NCBI GenBank assembly: GCA_017940105.1
Contig: JAGAZG010000226.1
Location: forward strand, 1 to 7,589
DNA length: 7,589 nucleotides
DNA from: Mailhella sp.
GTDB taxonomy: Bacteria > Desulfobacterota > Desulfovibrionia > Desulfovibrionales > Desulfovibrionaceae
Reading direction: 5' to 3'
Shown: piece after piece, positions 1 to 5,940 of the stretch
Numbering within the stretch: the stretch's first letter is position 1
Layout of the letters: every line of letters starts with the position of its first letter
Translations under genes and position numbers: made by a program
The notes under the pieces: model-generated
Databases searched by the model: none
Told to the model about the DNA's origin: nothing
What the model saw: the letters and a program-made list of their open reading frames with translations, nothing else

Positions 1-568
1 GGTTGCTGCCGCTGCGCACGGCATCCATGGCAGCCTGCACGGGCACCGTGTACTGGCGCGCGTCAAGCACGCCGGGAATGCGGCGTATGGCGTCCGAATG
101 ACCCTGGCTCACGCCCCTGCCCCAAAACGTGTAGTCGCTGCCGTTAGGCAGGATGCAGTTGGCATAAAGGCGGTTGAGCGAGAACATGCCTGGATCCCAC
201 CCCACGGAAATGATGCCTATGGTGCCGGCCTTGCGCGCGGCGGCATCGACGCCGGCAAAATGCTCGGGGATCCTGGCATGGGTGTCAAAGCTGTCAACGA
301 CATTGAACATGGAGGCGAGCTCGGGCGTCTGGCGGGGCAGATCGGTCGCGCTGCCGCCGCAGATGATGAGCACGTCCAGCCGGCCTTTCCACAAGGCGGC
401 CTCCGCCGCAGAAACGGCCGGAACGCCCTGGGTGATGATGCGCACCTTTGAAGGATCGCGCCGGGTGAATACGGCGGCAAGCTCCAGATCAGGGCTGGCG
501 GCCGCCGCCAGCTCCACACCGCGGCCAAGATTGCCGTAGCCCATGACGCCAATTCTGATCTTATCCAT
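1..568 (-). CDS. ddh: meso-diaminopimelate D-dehydrogenase, N-terminal part (3' end outside window)
   Basis: The enzyme catalyses the NADPH-dependent one-step reductive amination of tetrahydrodipicolinate to meso-diaminopimelate in the cytoplasm, bypassing the acylated route to lysine and peptidoglycan. Translating the minus strand from the ATG at 568 gives 189 residues with no stop before the window edge; the family is about 320-330 residues, so roughly 60% is present. Visible features are an N-terminal Rossmann motif GVMGYGNLGRG (residues 7-17), GGSATDLP (71-78), VDSFDTH (91-97), the substrate-loop motif GWDPGMFS (123-130), and TFWGRG plus SQGHSDAIRRIPGV (147-167). These match the Corynebacterium enzyme, as I remember it, nearly word for word. 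The start is supported by GGGAG at 577-581, 8 bases upstream. A promoter at 634-662 and the purF terminator upstream suggest it is transcribed separately from purF. Confidence 0.93.
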   Translation of the reverse strand, partial: MDKIRIGVMGYGNLGRGVELAAAASPDLELAAVFTRRDPSKVRIITQGVPAVSAAEAALWKGRLDVLIICGGSATDLPRQTPELASMFNVVDSFDTHARIPEHFAGVDAAARKAGTIGIISVGWDPGMFSLNRLYANCILPNGSDYTFWGRGVSQGHSDAIRRIPGVLDARQYTVPVQAAMDAVRSGSN

Positions 569-633
569 AAAAGCAGCTCCCTGATGATCGCATTGGTAAA
601 AAGCAAGGGCATAATGCCTGTCTTTCAAAAAAA

Positions 634-662
634 AAGATAAAGTAAATCAATGAGATTGACAA
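634..662 (-). promoter_or_regulatory. putative sigma70-type promoter of ddh
   Basis: On the minus strand, TTGTCA (657-662) and TATCTT (634-639) are separated by exactly 17 bases, placing the start of transcription near 627 and giving a leader of about 60 bases. The leader contains the 11-base palindrome GGCATAATGCC (608-618), a possible operator. The -35 box matches consensus at 5 of 6 positions and the -10 at 4 of 6. Inferred from sequence only. Confidence 0.45.
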
Positions 663-703
663 GAAATATCTTGCAGGGATTTTATGCCAGGCACATGCGG
701 GAC

Positions 704-738
704 AAAAAAAATCCCCGCCGGGGCTCTCCCTGGCGGGG
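704..738 (-). terminator. intrinsic terminator of purF
   Basis: A perfect 7-bp GC stem (CCCCGCC at 713-719 with GGCGGGG at 732-738) has a 12-base loop that can pair further. On the minus strand it is followed, after one A, by eight T (704-711). It starts about 30 bases past the purF stop codon, so it should end purF transcription before ddh. Confidence 0.88.
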
Positions 739-766
739 CGCGAAAAACAGGCGCGGTGCCGGGCGG

Positions 767-2188
767 CTATTCCCTGCCGGTCCAGCAGTAGGTGCAAATC
801 TTGTCCCTGTCTATGCCAATGGCTTCCATAAGGCCGTCGAGCGACTGATACCCAAGGGACTCAAAGCCCATCTTCCTGCAGATGGCGCCAAGCAGATTCC
901 GGCCGCGCGCCGTGCCGGCATCGGCGTATTCCTCAAGATGCTTCTGCCCTTCATCGCCCTCCAGCTCCTGCACGATGCGGCGCGCCAGCAAATCCATGTC
1001 GGAATTGCCGCGTGAAAAATTCAGGTACTTGCAGCTGTACATGATGGGCGGGCAGGCAGAGCGCATATGCACTTCTGACGCGCCGGAGTTGTAAAGGAAC
1101 TCCACCGTTTCCCTAAGCTGCGTGCCGCGCACGATGGAATCGTCCACGAAAAGCAGCTTTTTGCCCTCGATGAGCTCGGGCACGGGTATCTGCTTCATTT
1201 TGGCGACCTGGTTGCGCACGGACTGGTTTGCAGGCATGAAGGAGCGCGGCCATGTGGGCGTATACTTGACAAAGGGGCGCGCAAACGGCAGCCCGCAGCT
1301 GTTGGCGTAGCCAATGGCGTGAGGCGTGCCGGAATCGGGCACGCCGGCAATGGAATCCACCTCGGGCAGCGTGCCCCGCGCACGCTCATTCCTGGCCATG
1401 ATGGCGCCGTTGCGGTAGCGCATCACTTCGACGTTAACGCCTTCGTAATTGGAGTTGGGGTACCCGTAATATGTCCATAAGAACGCGCAGATGCGCATTT
1501 TGCCGGCAGCCGGCGCTATGGTCTTGAAACCTTCCGCCGTAACGCTGACTATTTCGGCAGGCCCCAGCTCGTAGGCGTCTTCATAGCCCAGCTTGTGATA
1601 GGCAAACGATTCAAACGACACGCTGAAGCCATCGTCCCTGCGGCCGACATGCACAGGCAGGCGGCCCATGCGGTCGCGCGCCGCTATGATGCCCTGCGGC
1701 GTAAGGATGAGTATGGTCATGGATCCGTCAATCACTTCCTGCGCGTACCGTATGCCTGAAACAAAATCTTCCTTGCGGTTGATGAGCGCAGAAACCAGCT
1801 CTGACGAATTGATCTTGCCGGACACCATGGACATGAACTGATGCCCGTGGTCAGAAAAGTATTCGCGCACGAGCGCTTCGGCATTGTTGATGATGCCGAC
1901 GGTGGTGATGGCGTACATGCCCATGTGGGAGCGCACAAGCAAGGGCTGCGGGTCTATGTCGCTGATGCAGCCGATGCCCATGCAGCCTGAAAACTCCGCC
2001 AGATCGTTCTCAAACTTGGTGCGGAACGGAGAATTTTCTATGTGATGGATCTGACGCTGAAAGCCTTGCTCCTGGCCGTATATGGCCATGCCGCCGCAGC
2101 GCGTGCCCAGGTGAGAATGATAGTCCACGCCAAAAAAAACATCCAATACGCAGTCGCGGCTGGAAACAACGCCGAAAAAACCGCCCAT
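767..2188 (-). CDS. purF: amidophosphoribosyltransferase-like protein lacking the N-terminal nucleophile Cys
   Basis: PurF makes 5-phosphoribosylamine from PRPP and glutamine, the first committed step of purine synthesis. This copy has 473 residues, a normal family length. Start choice: the frame stays open to 2263, but the ATG at 2188 has AGGGG 7 bases upstream (2196-2200) and places MGGFFGVVSS where other PurF proteins begin. The N-terminal half is Ntn-hydrolase-like (about 1-230; HSHLGTRCGGMAIY at 24-37 corresponds to the usual QHRGQEG region). The C-terminal half is a type I phosphoribosyltransferase with the PRPP loop LLFVDDSIVRGTQ (345-357) and KYTPTWPRSF (308-317). Cys234, Cys386, Cys465 and Cys468 align by eye with the 4Fe-4S ligands of the Bacillus subtilis enzyme. 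The odd feature is residue 2, Gly where the family has the catalytic Cys (MCG); the nearest cysteine is Cys13. I recall similar MGGFFG-type proteins in Bacteroides. It may use ammonia, or another protein may deliver it. Confidence 0.9.
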   Translation of the reverse strand: MGGFFGVVSSRDCVLDVFFGVDYHSHLGTRCGGMAIYGQEQGFQRQIHHIENSPFRTKFENDLAEFSGCMGIGCISDIDPQPLLVRSHMGMYAITTVGIINNAEALVREYFSDHGHQFMSMVSGKINSSELVSALINRKEDFVSGIRYAQEVIDGSMTILILTPQGIIAARDRMGRLPVHVGRRDDGFSVSFESFAYHKLGYEDAYELGPAEIVSVTAEGFKTIAPAAGKMRICAFLWTYYGYPNSNYEGVNVEVMRYRNGAIMARNERARGTLPEVDSIAGVPDSGTPHAIGYANSCGLPFARPFVKYTPTWPRSFMPANQSVRNQVAKMKQIPVPELIEGKKLLFVDDSIVRGTQLRETVEFLYNSGASEVHMRSACPPIMYSCKYLNFSRGNSDMDLLARRIVQELEGDEGQKHLEEYADAGTARGRNLLGAICRKMGFESLGYQSLDGLMEAIGIDRDKICTYCWTGRE

Positions 2189-2269
2189 GATAAAGCCCCT
2201 GGAAAATGGTGCAGCTAAAACGCAGACGGGGCAAGCAAGCGGGCCCCTGACCTGAAATCCCAAAAAAAT

Positions 2270-2298
2270 CTTTTAATTCAAGAAACTCCGGCTGTCAA
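2270..2298 (-). promoter_or_regulatory. putative sigma70 promoter of purF
   Basis: On the minus strand a perfect -35 TTGACA (2293-2298) is followed after 17 bases by TAAAAG (2270-2275). Transcription would start near 2263, giving a leader of about 75 bases. This leader can form a small GGGGC/GCCCC hairpin. I see no purine riboswitch and no clear PurR box. Confidence 0.55.
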
Positions 2299-2416
2299 AA
2301 TTAAATGTATGTTTTTACGCGCCGGCCCGATGCAAAAGCGCAGGCGTACCGATGCCAGCCGTTCCTTGCTGTGCGCCAGCATTGACACATGCAGATTTTT
2401 GTGCAAAGCACGGGGC

Positions 2417-2441
2417 AATTCGCTCATTTTTTGTTGAAAAT
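2417..2441. repeat. 25-bp direct repeat, copy 1
   Basis: A 25-base sequence beginning AATTCGCTCATTTTTTG and ending TTGAAAAT recurs without mismatch at 2481-2505. The two copies are 64 bases apart start to start, about six helical turns. The sequence between them is not duplicated, so this is not a simple tandem duplication. No -10 box lies at the right distance from this copy. Confidence 0.85.
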
Positions 2442-2480
2442 TATAAAAAATTTGCTGTTTTTTTGTGAACATTCATGCAA

Positions 2481-2505
2481 AATTCGCTCATTTTTTGTTG
2501 AAAAT
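2481..2505. repeat. 25-bp direct repeat, copy 2, overlapping the -35 box of the ATPase promoter
   Basis: This is the perfect second copy of the repeat at 2417-2441. Its TTGAAA (2498-2503) doubles as the probable -35 element of the downstream gene. Paired identical sites on the same helix face, one touching the promoter, fit a regulator-binding pair, but the regulator is unknown. Confidence 0.85.
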
Positions 2506-2526
2506 CATTTTATTTCACAATATTAT
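2498..2526 (+). promoter_or_regulatory. putative promoter of the AAA ATPase gene
   Basis: TTGAAA (2498-2503) and TATTAT (2521-2526) are 17 bases apart, and the ATG lies 25 bases beyond the -10 box, so the leader would be short (about 18 bases). The -35 box is inside direct repeat copy 2. Confidence 0.5.
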
Positions 2527-2550
2527 AAATCATAACAATGGAGAACACTT

Positions 2551-3888
2551 ATGAAGTACATGCGGCGTGACATAGATGATTTTTTAACGTCCTGGAAAGC
2601 CGACACGCAAAGGAAGCCTCTGATCGTCCGCGGGGCGAGGCAAGTGGGCAAGACTGCCTCCATTCGAAATTTTGCTCAAAAGCATTATGCTTCTGTGGCT
2701 GAAATCAATTTTGTGGAAGAACCGAAATACAAAGGCATCTGTTCCGATGGCTACTCTGCGGACGCCATCATAAAAAACATATCGCTGCTCGACCCGTCAA
2801 AAAAATTTGAACCTGGCAAAACGCTTATCTTCTTCGACGAGCTGCAGGAATTTCCAGAGATAGCGACCAGTCTCAAATTTTTTCGCGAAGACGGACGCTT
2901 TGATGTCATCTGCAGCGGATCCATGCTCGGCATCAATTACCGCAGGATCGAAAGCAACAGCGTCGGCAGCAAGACGGATTATGTCATGCGCTCCCTTTCC
3001 TTCAGCGAGTTCCTTCTGGCCCGGGGGTATGGAGCTTCCATAGAAGGGATTCTTGAACATATGACATCCGGCGTCCCCTTCAGCCCGGCAGAACTTTCTG
3101 TGTTTAACGCGCTTTTTTTGGATTATTGCGTAATCGGGGGAATGCCCGCCGTAGTTGCCCGGCATATTGACAAGGGCACGTTTGAAGGCACGCTGGAAAT
3201 TCAGCGGCAACTTCTGGCCGACTACCGTGAGGATGTGAGAAAGTACGCTTCCGGTCTGGATCAGACGCGCATTCAGCGCGTGTTCGATGCCATTCCTTAT
3301 CAGCTCGCCAAAGAAAACAAAAAATTCCAAATCTCCAAGCTGGCGTATGGCGCACGGACCAGGGACTACGCCGGATGCATCGAATGGCTGAGCGACGCCG
3401 GCATCGTTAACGTGTGCCGTTGCCTAAACTTTCCTGAACTGCCATTAAAGGGCAATGAAGATCCTTCCAAGTACAAGCTCTACATGGCCGATACCGGGCT
3501 TTTAGTGGCCATGCTCGATGATGAAGCCCAGGATGACCTGCGCGGCAACAAAAATCTTGGCGTCTACAAGGGGGCACTGTATGAGAACATGGTGGGCGAG
3601 GCTCTTGTGAAAAACGGCTACGGCCTGGCATATTACAGACGCGAAGATTCCACGCTCGAAGAGGATTTCTTCGTGCGCACGCAGAACGACCTTTTTCCCG
3701 TAGAGGTCAAGGCCGGGACCGGCAGGGCAAAATCCATGCAGACGCTGATTGCCAGCGACAAATATGCAGACATACGCTCAGGCATAAAATTTTTCCACGG
3801 CAATATCGGCCGCAGCAGCAGCGTTTATTCCTTTCCCTACTTCTGTGCTTTTCTCCTGAGACGCTTTTTGCAGGAGCTGCGGCAGTGA
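2551..3888 (+). CDS. AAA_14/DUF4143-type ATPase
   Basis: This 445-residue protein has the two-domain layout of a common prokaryotic ATPase family (AAA_14 N-terminal, DUF4143 C-terminal) whose cellular role is unsettled. The N-terminal P-loop domain shows Walker A GARQVGKT (28-35), Walker B LIFFDELQE (92-100, with D96 and E97) and a sensor-like ICSGSMLG (120-127). The middle contains DYCVIGGMPAVV (191-202). The C-terminal part has LYMADTGLLVAML (310-322), GALYENMVGEAL (341-352), and TLEEDFFV followed by FPVEVKAG (368-389). E371 or D372 with E385 and K387 resembles a PD-(D/E)XK nuclease-like fold, as usual in DUF4143. The start is supported by GGAG at 2540-2543, 7 bases before the ATG. No membrane segments or signal peptide are seen. 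It stands alone, flanked by AT-rich DNA with direct repeats on the 5' side and a MITE-like element on the 3' side, which suggests acquisition. Length matches the family and all key motifs are intact. Confidence 0.92.
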   Translation: MKYMRRDIDDFLTSWKADTQRKPLIVRGARQVGKTASIRNFAQKHYASVAEINFVEEPKYKGICSDGYSADAIIKNISLLDPSKKFEPGKTLIFFDELQEFPEIATSLKFFREDGRFDVICSGSMLGINYRRIESNSVGSKTDYVMRSLSFSEFLLARGYGASIEGILEHMTSGVPFSPAELSVFNALFLDYCVIGGMPAVVARHIDKGTFEGTLEIQRQLLADYREDVRKYASGLDQTRIQRVFDAIPYQLAKENKKFQISKLAYGARTRDYAGCIEWLSDAGIVNVCRCLNFPELPLKGNEDPSKYKLYMADTGLLVAMLDDEAQDDLRGNKNLGVYKGALYENMVGEALVKNGYGLAYYRREDSTLEEDFFVRTQNDLFPVEVKAGTGRAKSMQTLIASDKYADIRSGIKFFHGNIGRSSSVYSFPYFCAFLLRRFLQELRQ

Positions 3889-3940
3889 CAAGGCATCCGC
3901 GCAAACGGCCTCCCTGGCTAAGCGCCCAAGCATGCTCATA

Positions 3941-3976
3941 AGAAAAGGGAGAAAGGTGGCGGAATACCTTCCTCCC
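3941..3976 (-). terminator. weak hairpin, possible minus-strand terminator facing the ATPase gene
   Basis: GGGAG-A-AAGGT (3947-3957) pairs with ACCTT-C-CTCCC (3966-3976) across an 8-base loop with one mismatch. Read on the minus strand it is followed by TTTTCTT (3940-3946), so it could stop leftward transcripts before they run antisense into the ATPase gene. There is no T run on the plus strand. Apart from this hairpin, nothing is seen in 3889-4001. Confidence 0.35.
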
Positions 3977-4004
3977 CTGTAATGGATCACGTCCACCGCA
4001 ATTA

Positions 4005-4024
4005 GAGCATTTTCAAAAATGCTC
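4005..4024. repeat. palindrome at left end of the MITE-like element
   Basis: GAGCATTTT (4005-4013) and AAAATGCTC (4016-4024) form a perfect 9-bp inverted repeat with a 2-base centre. The same motif recurs in variant form at 4284-4309. Confidence 0.75.
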
Positions 4025-4056
4025 GAGACAGTTTTGCCGGAGGCAAGGCTGTCTCG
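4024..4056. repeat. strong hairpin next to the left terminal repeat
   Basis: CGAGACAG (4024-4031) pairs with CTGTCTCG (4049-4056), and the inner TTTTGCC/GGCAAGG continues the stem with G-T pairs around a GGA loop. No T run follows on either strand, so it is unlikely to be an intrinsic terminator; it reads as a subterminal palindrome of a mobile repeat. Confidence 0.7.
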
Positions 4057-4241
4057 CCAGCCATGAGCAGCCCGGATTGCCAATGCGGCGAAGCCGCTTC
4101 CTCAAGGGCCACGCAGGCCGCATTCACTTGCGGCGTCAAGCGAAATGGCTGGCGCAAAGGGGCTATGAGCTCGTATAGTGTATCCAGAGCGTTAGTCTCA
4201 ATATTTCTTGAAAGTGCTCTAATGGATTCGTAAAGTTCAGC

Positions 4242-4273
4242 GCCCCGGCAAGAGATGCGCCTCCTGCCGGGGC
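4242..4273. repeat. GC-rich hairpin between the two TTAGAGC-type palindromes
   Basis: GCCCCGGCA (4242-4250) and TGCCGGGGC (4265-4273) form a perfect 9-bp stem with a 14-base loop. There is no T tract after it on either strand, so termination would have to be factor-dependent or it serves another role, such as part of the repeat cluster. Confidence 0.6.
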
Positions 4274-4283
4274 AACTTGCATG

Positions 4284-4309
4284 TTAGGGCATTATCAAAA
4301 ATGCTCTAA
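4284..4309. repeat. second TTAGAGC-type palindrome
   Basis: This 26-base imperfect palindrome begins TTAGGGCATT and ends AATGCTCTAA, with 11 of 13 positions pairing. It matches the terminal sequence of the element at 4002-4222, so it is either a solitary end or the true right border of a longer element. Confidence 0.7.
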
Positions 4310-4359
4310 TCAGCCAGATTGCGGAACCAGGCTCAGACTCTTCCTGCCCGGGCTTTAAC

Positions 4360-4393
4360 AAAAAAGCGGGAAAGGGGCGTCCCCCTCTCCCGC
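4360..4393 (-). terminator. intrinsic terminator of the porin gene
   Basis: GCGGG (4366-4370) pairs with CCCGC (4389-4393), and inside it GGGG pairs with CCCC around a short loop. On the minus strand the hairpin is followed directly by six T and then GTT. It begins about 40 bases after the porin stop codon. Confidence 0.88.
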
Positions 4394-4431
4394 CAAGGAG
4401 CATGTTCAGCAGGCTTCACGCCCGCGTCGCA

Positions 4432-5787
4432 TTAGAAGGCGTAGCTGATCTGGGCGGAAATGCCCCAGCCGTTGTCATAGCTGTCAGCACGCGTATACTC
4501 AGCACCGGTCTTGAAGTCTTCGACGATGTAGGCAACGCCGAAGATCGCAGAGAGGTTCTTGTAGATCTTGTAGGTGGTGGTGAAGTCGAATTCGACGAAG
4601 CGGTCCTTGCTGGTCATGTAAAGCCAAGGATCATCATACCCGGTATTCTGCTTGTCGTTGGTACCCTGAGTAAAGACCACGGCCACGCTGTGGCTCAGAT
4701 CCTGCAGGAAGGAGATGTTGTCCATGGCAAGGCGCACGCCCCAGGTGCCGCTGGCGGAGTGATGGTTGCCATGAGCATGCTGGCGGATGTTATCCATGAA
4801 TGGGCCGCCGTTGAAGAAGCCCATGGAGAGGGCGTTACGACCGGCGATACCGGGCAGGTTGCCCTGATACTGGTAATCACCATCGTTGTCACCGGAGGCA
4901 TACCAGCCGGCCAGAGAAGGCGTTCCATAGGGGGTCTTGTAGGAAACAACGGCGTCAGCGAACCAGCCGTGCTGAGCAGCGTCAGCACCCTTGAAGTTGC
5001 GGTCGCCATAAACGAAGCTGGCCTTGGCAACGAAAGGATCAAACAGGTTCAAAGTAGCGGTGGCGCCGGCCCAATAGATGTTGCTGTCGCCGTGGCCAGC
5101 CATCTGGCTATCGTTACCACGGAATCCATTGATGCCGATCAGGCTGCCTTCATCAACTGCCGCAAAGGCCACCCAGGGCTGCAACTGGAAGCCGTCAAGC
5201 TTCATGGAACCGCCCAAGTAGAACAGGTCAGCCGTGTCAGCATCGCAGGTCACCCAGGAGGTGTTGCGGCCATAGCGGGCCCAGAAGGCGTTCACAGCAA
5301 ACATGTCGTTGATCGGGGCGCTGATGGCGATGCCGTCGGCCGGATCAGACTGCCAGAAGGCAGGGTTCTTGCCGGTGGCCACGGCCACGGGGGCGAGAGC
5401 CTGACGGCCCATGCGCACCTTGACAGGGGTGCCGGGCACGAGCCAGTCGATGTAAGCCATGCGCACAGCGGCGTTGGGGTAGTCACCAGGCTGGTTTCCA
5501 CCGGTCAGGTCAGTCGATTTGGTTGCGAGAGGATCAGTGCCATTGCCCCACTGCCAGCGGCCTTCCACCTGGAAGTAGCCGGAAAGGGCTTCAGAAGCAG
5601 TGAAGGTGGCGCCCACGCGCACATACTGCCACTGGTAATCCATGGAAGGTCCATCTTTTGTGAAATTCTTTTCCCAGTCATACTGGAAGGTATACAAGCC
5701 GTCCATCTTGACGTCGATGGCGGAAGCCGGAGCAGAAGCGGCCATCACGAGGCCGGCTGCCAAACCGAGAGTAAGAAGCTTTTTCAT
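4432..5787 (-). CDS. outer membrane homotrimeric porin (Desulfovibrio type)
   Basis: This is a 451-residue general-porin-like beta-barrel protein, expected to form trimeric channels for small solutes in the outer membrane. Residues 1-23 are a clear Sec signal peptide (two Lys, a hydrophobic stretch LTLGLAAGLVMA, cleavage after ASA), so the mature protein begins IDVKMDGLYTFQYDW. The rest alternates aromatic and small polar residues in strand-like segments with Gly/Asp/Asn-rich loops (such as 297-310 and 326-346, the latter His-rich), and ends in ISAQISYAF with the C-terminal Phe that outer-membrane barrels use for assembly. The overall sequence fits the Desulfovibrio porin family I recognise; the trimer is inferred from the family. 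AAGGA lies 8 bases before the ATG (5796-5800). Strong codon bias, the long leader with a stem-loop and a strong terminator suggest high expression. One Cys (181) is present. Confidence 0.9.
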   Translation of the reverse strand: MKKLLTLGLAAGLVMAASAPASAIDVKMDGLYTFQYDWEKNFTKDGPSMDYQWQYVRVGATFTASEALSGYFQVEGRWQWGNGTDPLATKSTDLTGGNQPGDYPNAAVRMAYIDWLVPGTPVKVRMGRQALAPVAVATGKNPAFWQSDPADGIAISAPINDMFAVNAFWARYGRNTSWVTCDADTADLFYLGGSMKLDGFQLQPWVAFAAVDEGSLIGINGFRGNDSQMAGHGDSNIYWAGATATLNLFDPFVAKASFVYGDRNFKGADAAQHGWFADAVVSYKTPYGTPSLAGWYASGDNDGDYQYQGNLPGIAGRNALSMGFFNGGPFMDNIRQHAHGNHHSASGTWGVRLAMDNISFLQDLSHSVAVVFTQGTNDKQNTGYDDPWLYMTSKDRFVEFDFTTTYKIYKNLSAIFGVAYIVEDFKTGAEYTRADSYDNGWGISAQISYAF

Positions 5788-5842
5788 AACTCAATTCCTT
5801 TGAAAAAGTGTCTGAAAAAAAATCTCAAACGATAAGCCAAAC

Positions 5843-5865
5843 ATGAAACGTCCCTCACGTTTCAT
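5843..5865 (-). promoter_or_regulatory. stem-loop in the porin mRNA leader
   Basis: ATGAAACGT (5843-5851) and ACGTTTCAT (5857-5865) form a perfect 9-bp stem with a 5-base loop, 55-78 bases upstream of the porin start codon. No T run follows directly, so it is not a classical terminator. By analogy with other abundant porin messages it may stabilise the mRNA or serve as a regulatory site; it could also be a protein-binding palindrome. Confidence 0.5.
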
Positions 5866-5887
5866 AATGCGCACTTTTATCCTGTGA

Positions 5888-5927
5888 TAGATAAAACTTT
5901 GTAAAAATAAAGTTAACTAGATGTTAA
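5888..5927 (-). promoter_or_regulatory. tentative porin promoter with overlapping TTAAC palindrome
   Basis: On the minus strand TTAACT (5911-5916) and TATCTA (5888-5893) are 17 bases apart, placing the start near 5881 and giving a leader of about 90 bases. The -35 overlaps the inverted repeat TTAAC-N5-GTTAA (5913-5917 and 5923-5927), a plausible regulator site. The surrounding DNA is very AT-rich and other pairings are possible. Confidence 0.3.
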
Positions 5928-5940
5928 TTTTTGGGACAAA

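Larger units (their letters stand above)
4002..4222. mobile_element. candidate MITE-like element with TA-bounded terminal inverted repeats
   Basis: The left end reads TTAGAGCATTTTCAA, and the right end read on the opposite strand is TTAGAGCACTTTCAA: 14 of 15 bases agree, with GAGAC following a few bases inside both ends. Both ends can be drawn with TA at the boundary, as expected for TA-targeting (IS630/Tc1-mariner-like) elements. The 221-bp interior has no credible ORF but is densely palindromic: a near-perfect 33-base hairpin at 4024-4056, GCCAGCCAT (4056-4064) with ATGGCTGGC (4145-4153), and AATGCGGC (4082-4089) with GCCGCATT (4117-4124). No transposase lies in the window, so it would be non-autonomous. 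An alternative right border is the similar palindrome ending at 4309. A REP/BIME-type repeat cluster is another possibility. Confidence 0.5.

Noticed and set aside
217..612. 131-codon minus-strand ORF near the left edge
   Set aside because: It is in another frame of ddh, whose own frame runs off the window and gives an unmistakable DAP dehydrogenase sequence.
2189..2263. N-terminal extension of PurF by 25 residues from the ATG at 2263
   Set aside because: The extension has no family match, coincides with the presumed transcription start, and the internal ATG has a proper ribosome binding site. It also supplies no Cys-Gly nucleophile.
2278..2472. 64-codon minus-strand ORF in the purF-ATPase spacer
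   Set aside because: It is low in complexity, crosses the first 25-bp repeat and the purF -35 box, and has no recognisable domain.
2417..2505. CRISPR array
   Set aside because: There are only two repeat copies with a 39-base spacer, no further units and no cas genes; the second copy overlaps a promoter.
4024..4056. Intrinsic terminator of the ATPase gene
   Set aside because: The hairpin is strong but has no T tract on either strand and belongs to the inverted-repeat element.
3778..4083. 101-codon minus-strand ORF across the ATPase 3' end
   Set aside because: It overlaps the ATPase gene and the MITE-like hairpins; the peptide comes from repeat DNA and has no convincing start site.
4402..5835. 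477-codon plus-strand ORF antisense to the porin gene
   Set aside because: It mirrors the porin frame; biased codon use in the porin (avoidance of TTA, CTA and TCA) removes antisense stops. The translation has no signal, domain or family likeness, while the minus-strand protein has a signal peptide and porin features.
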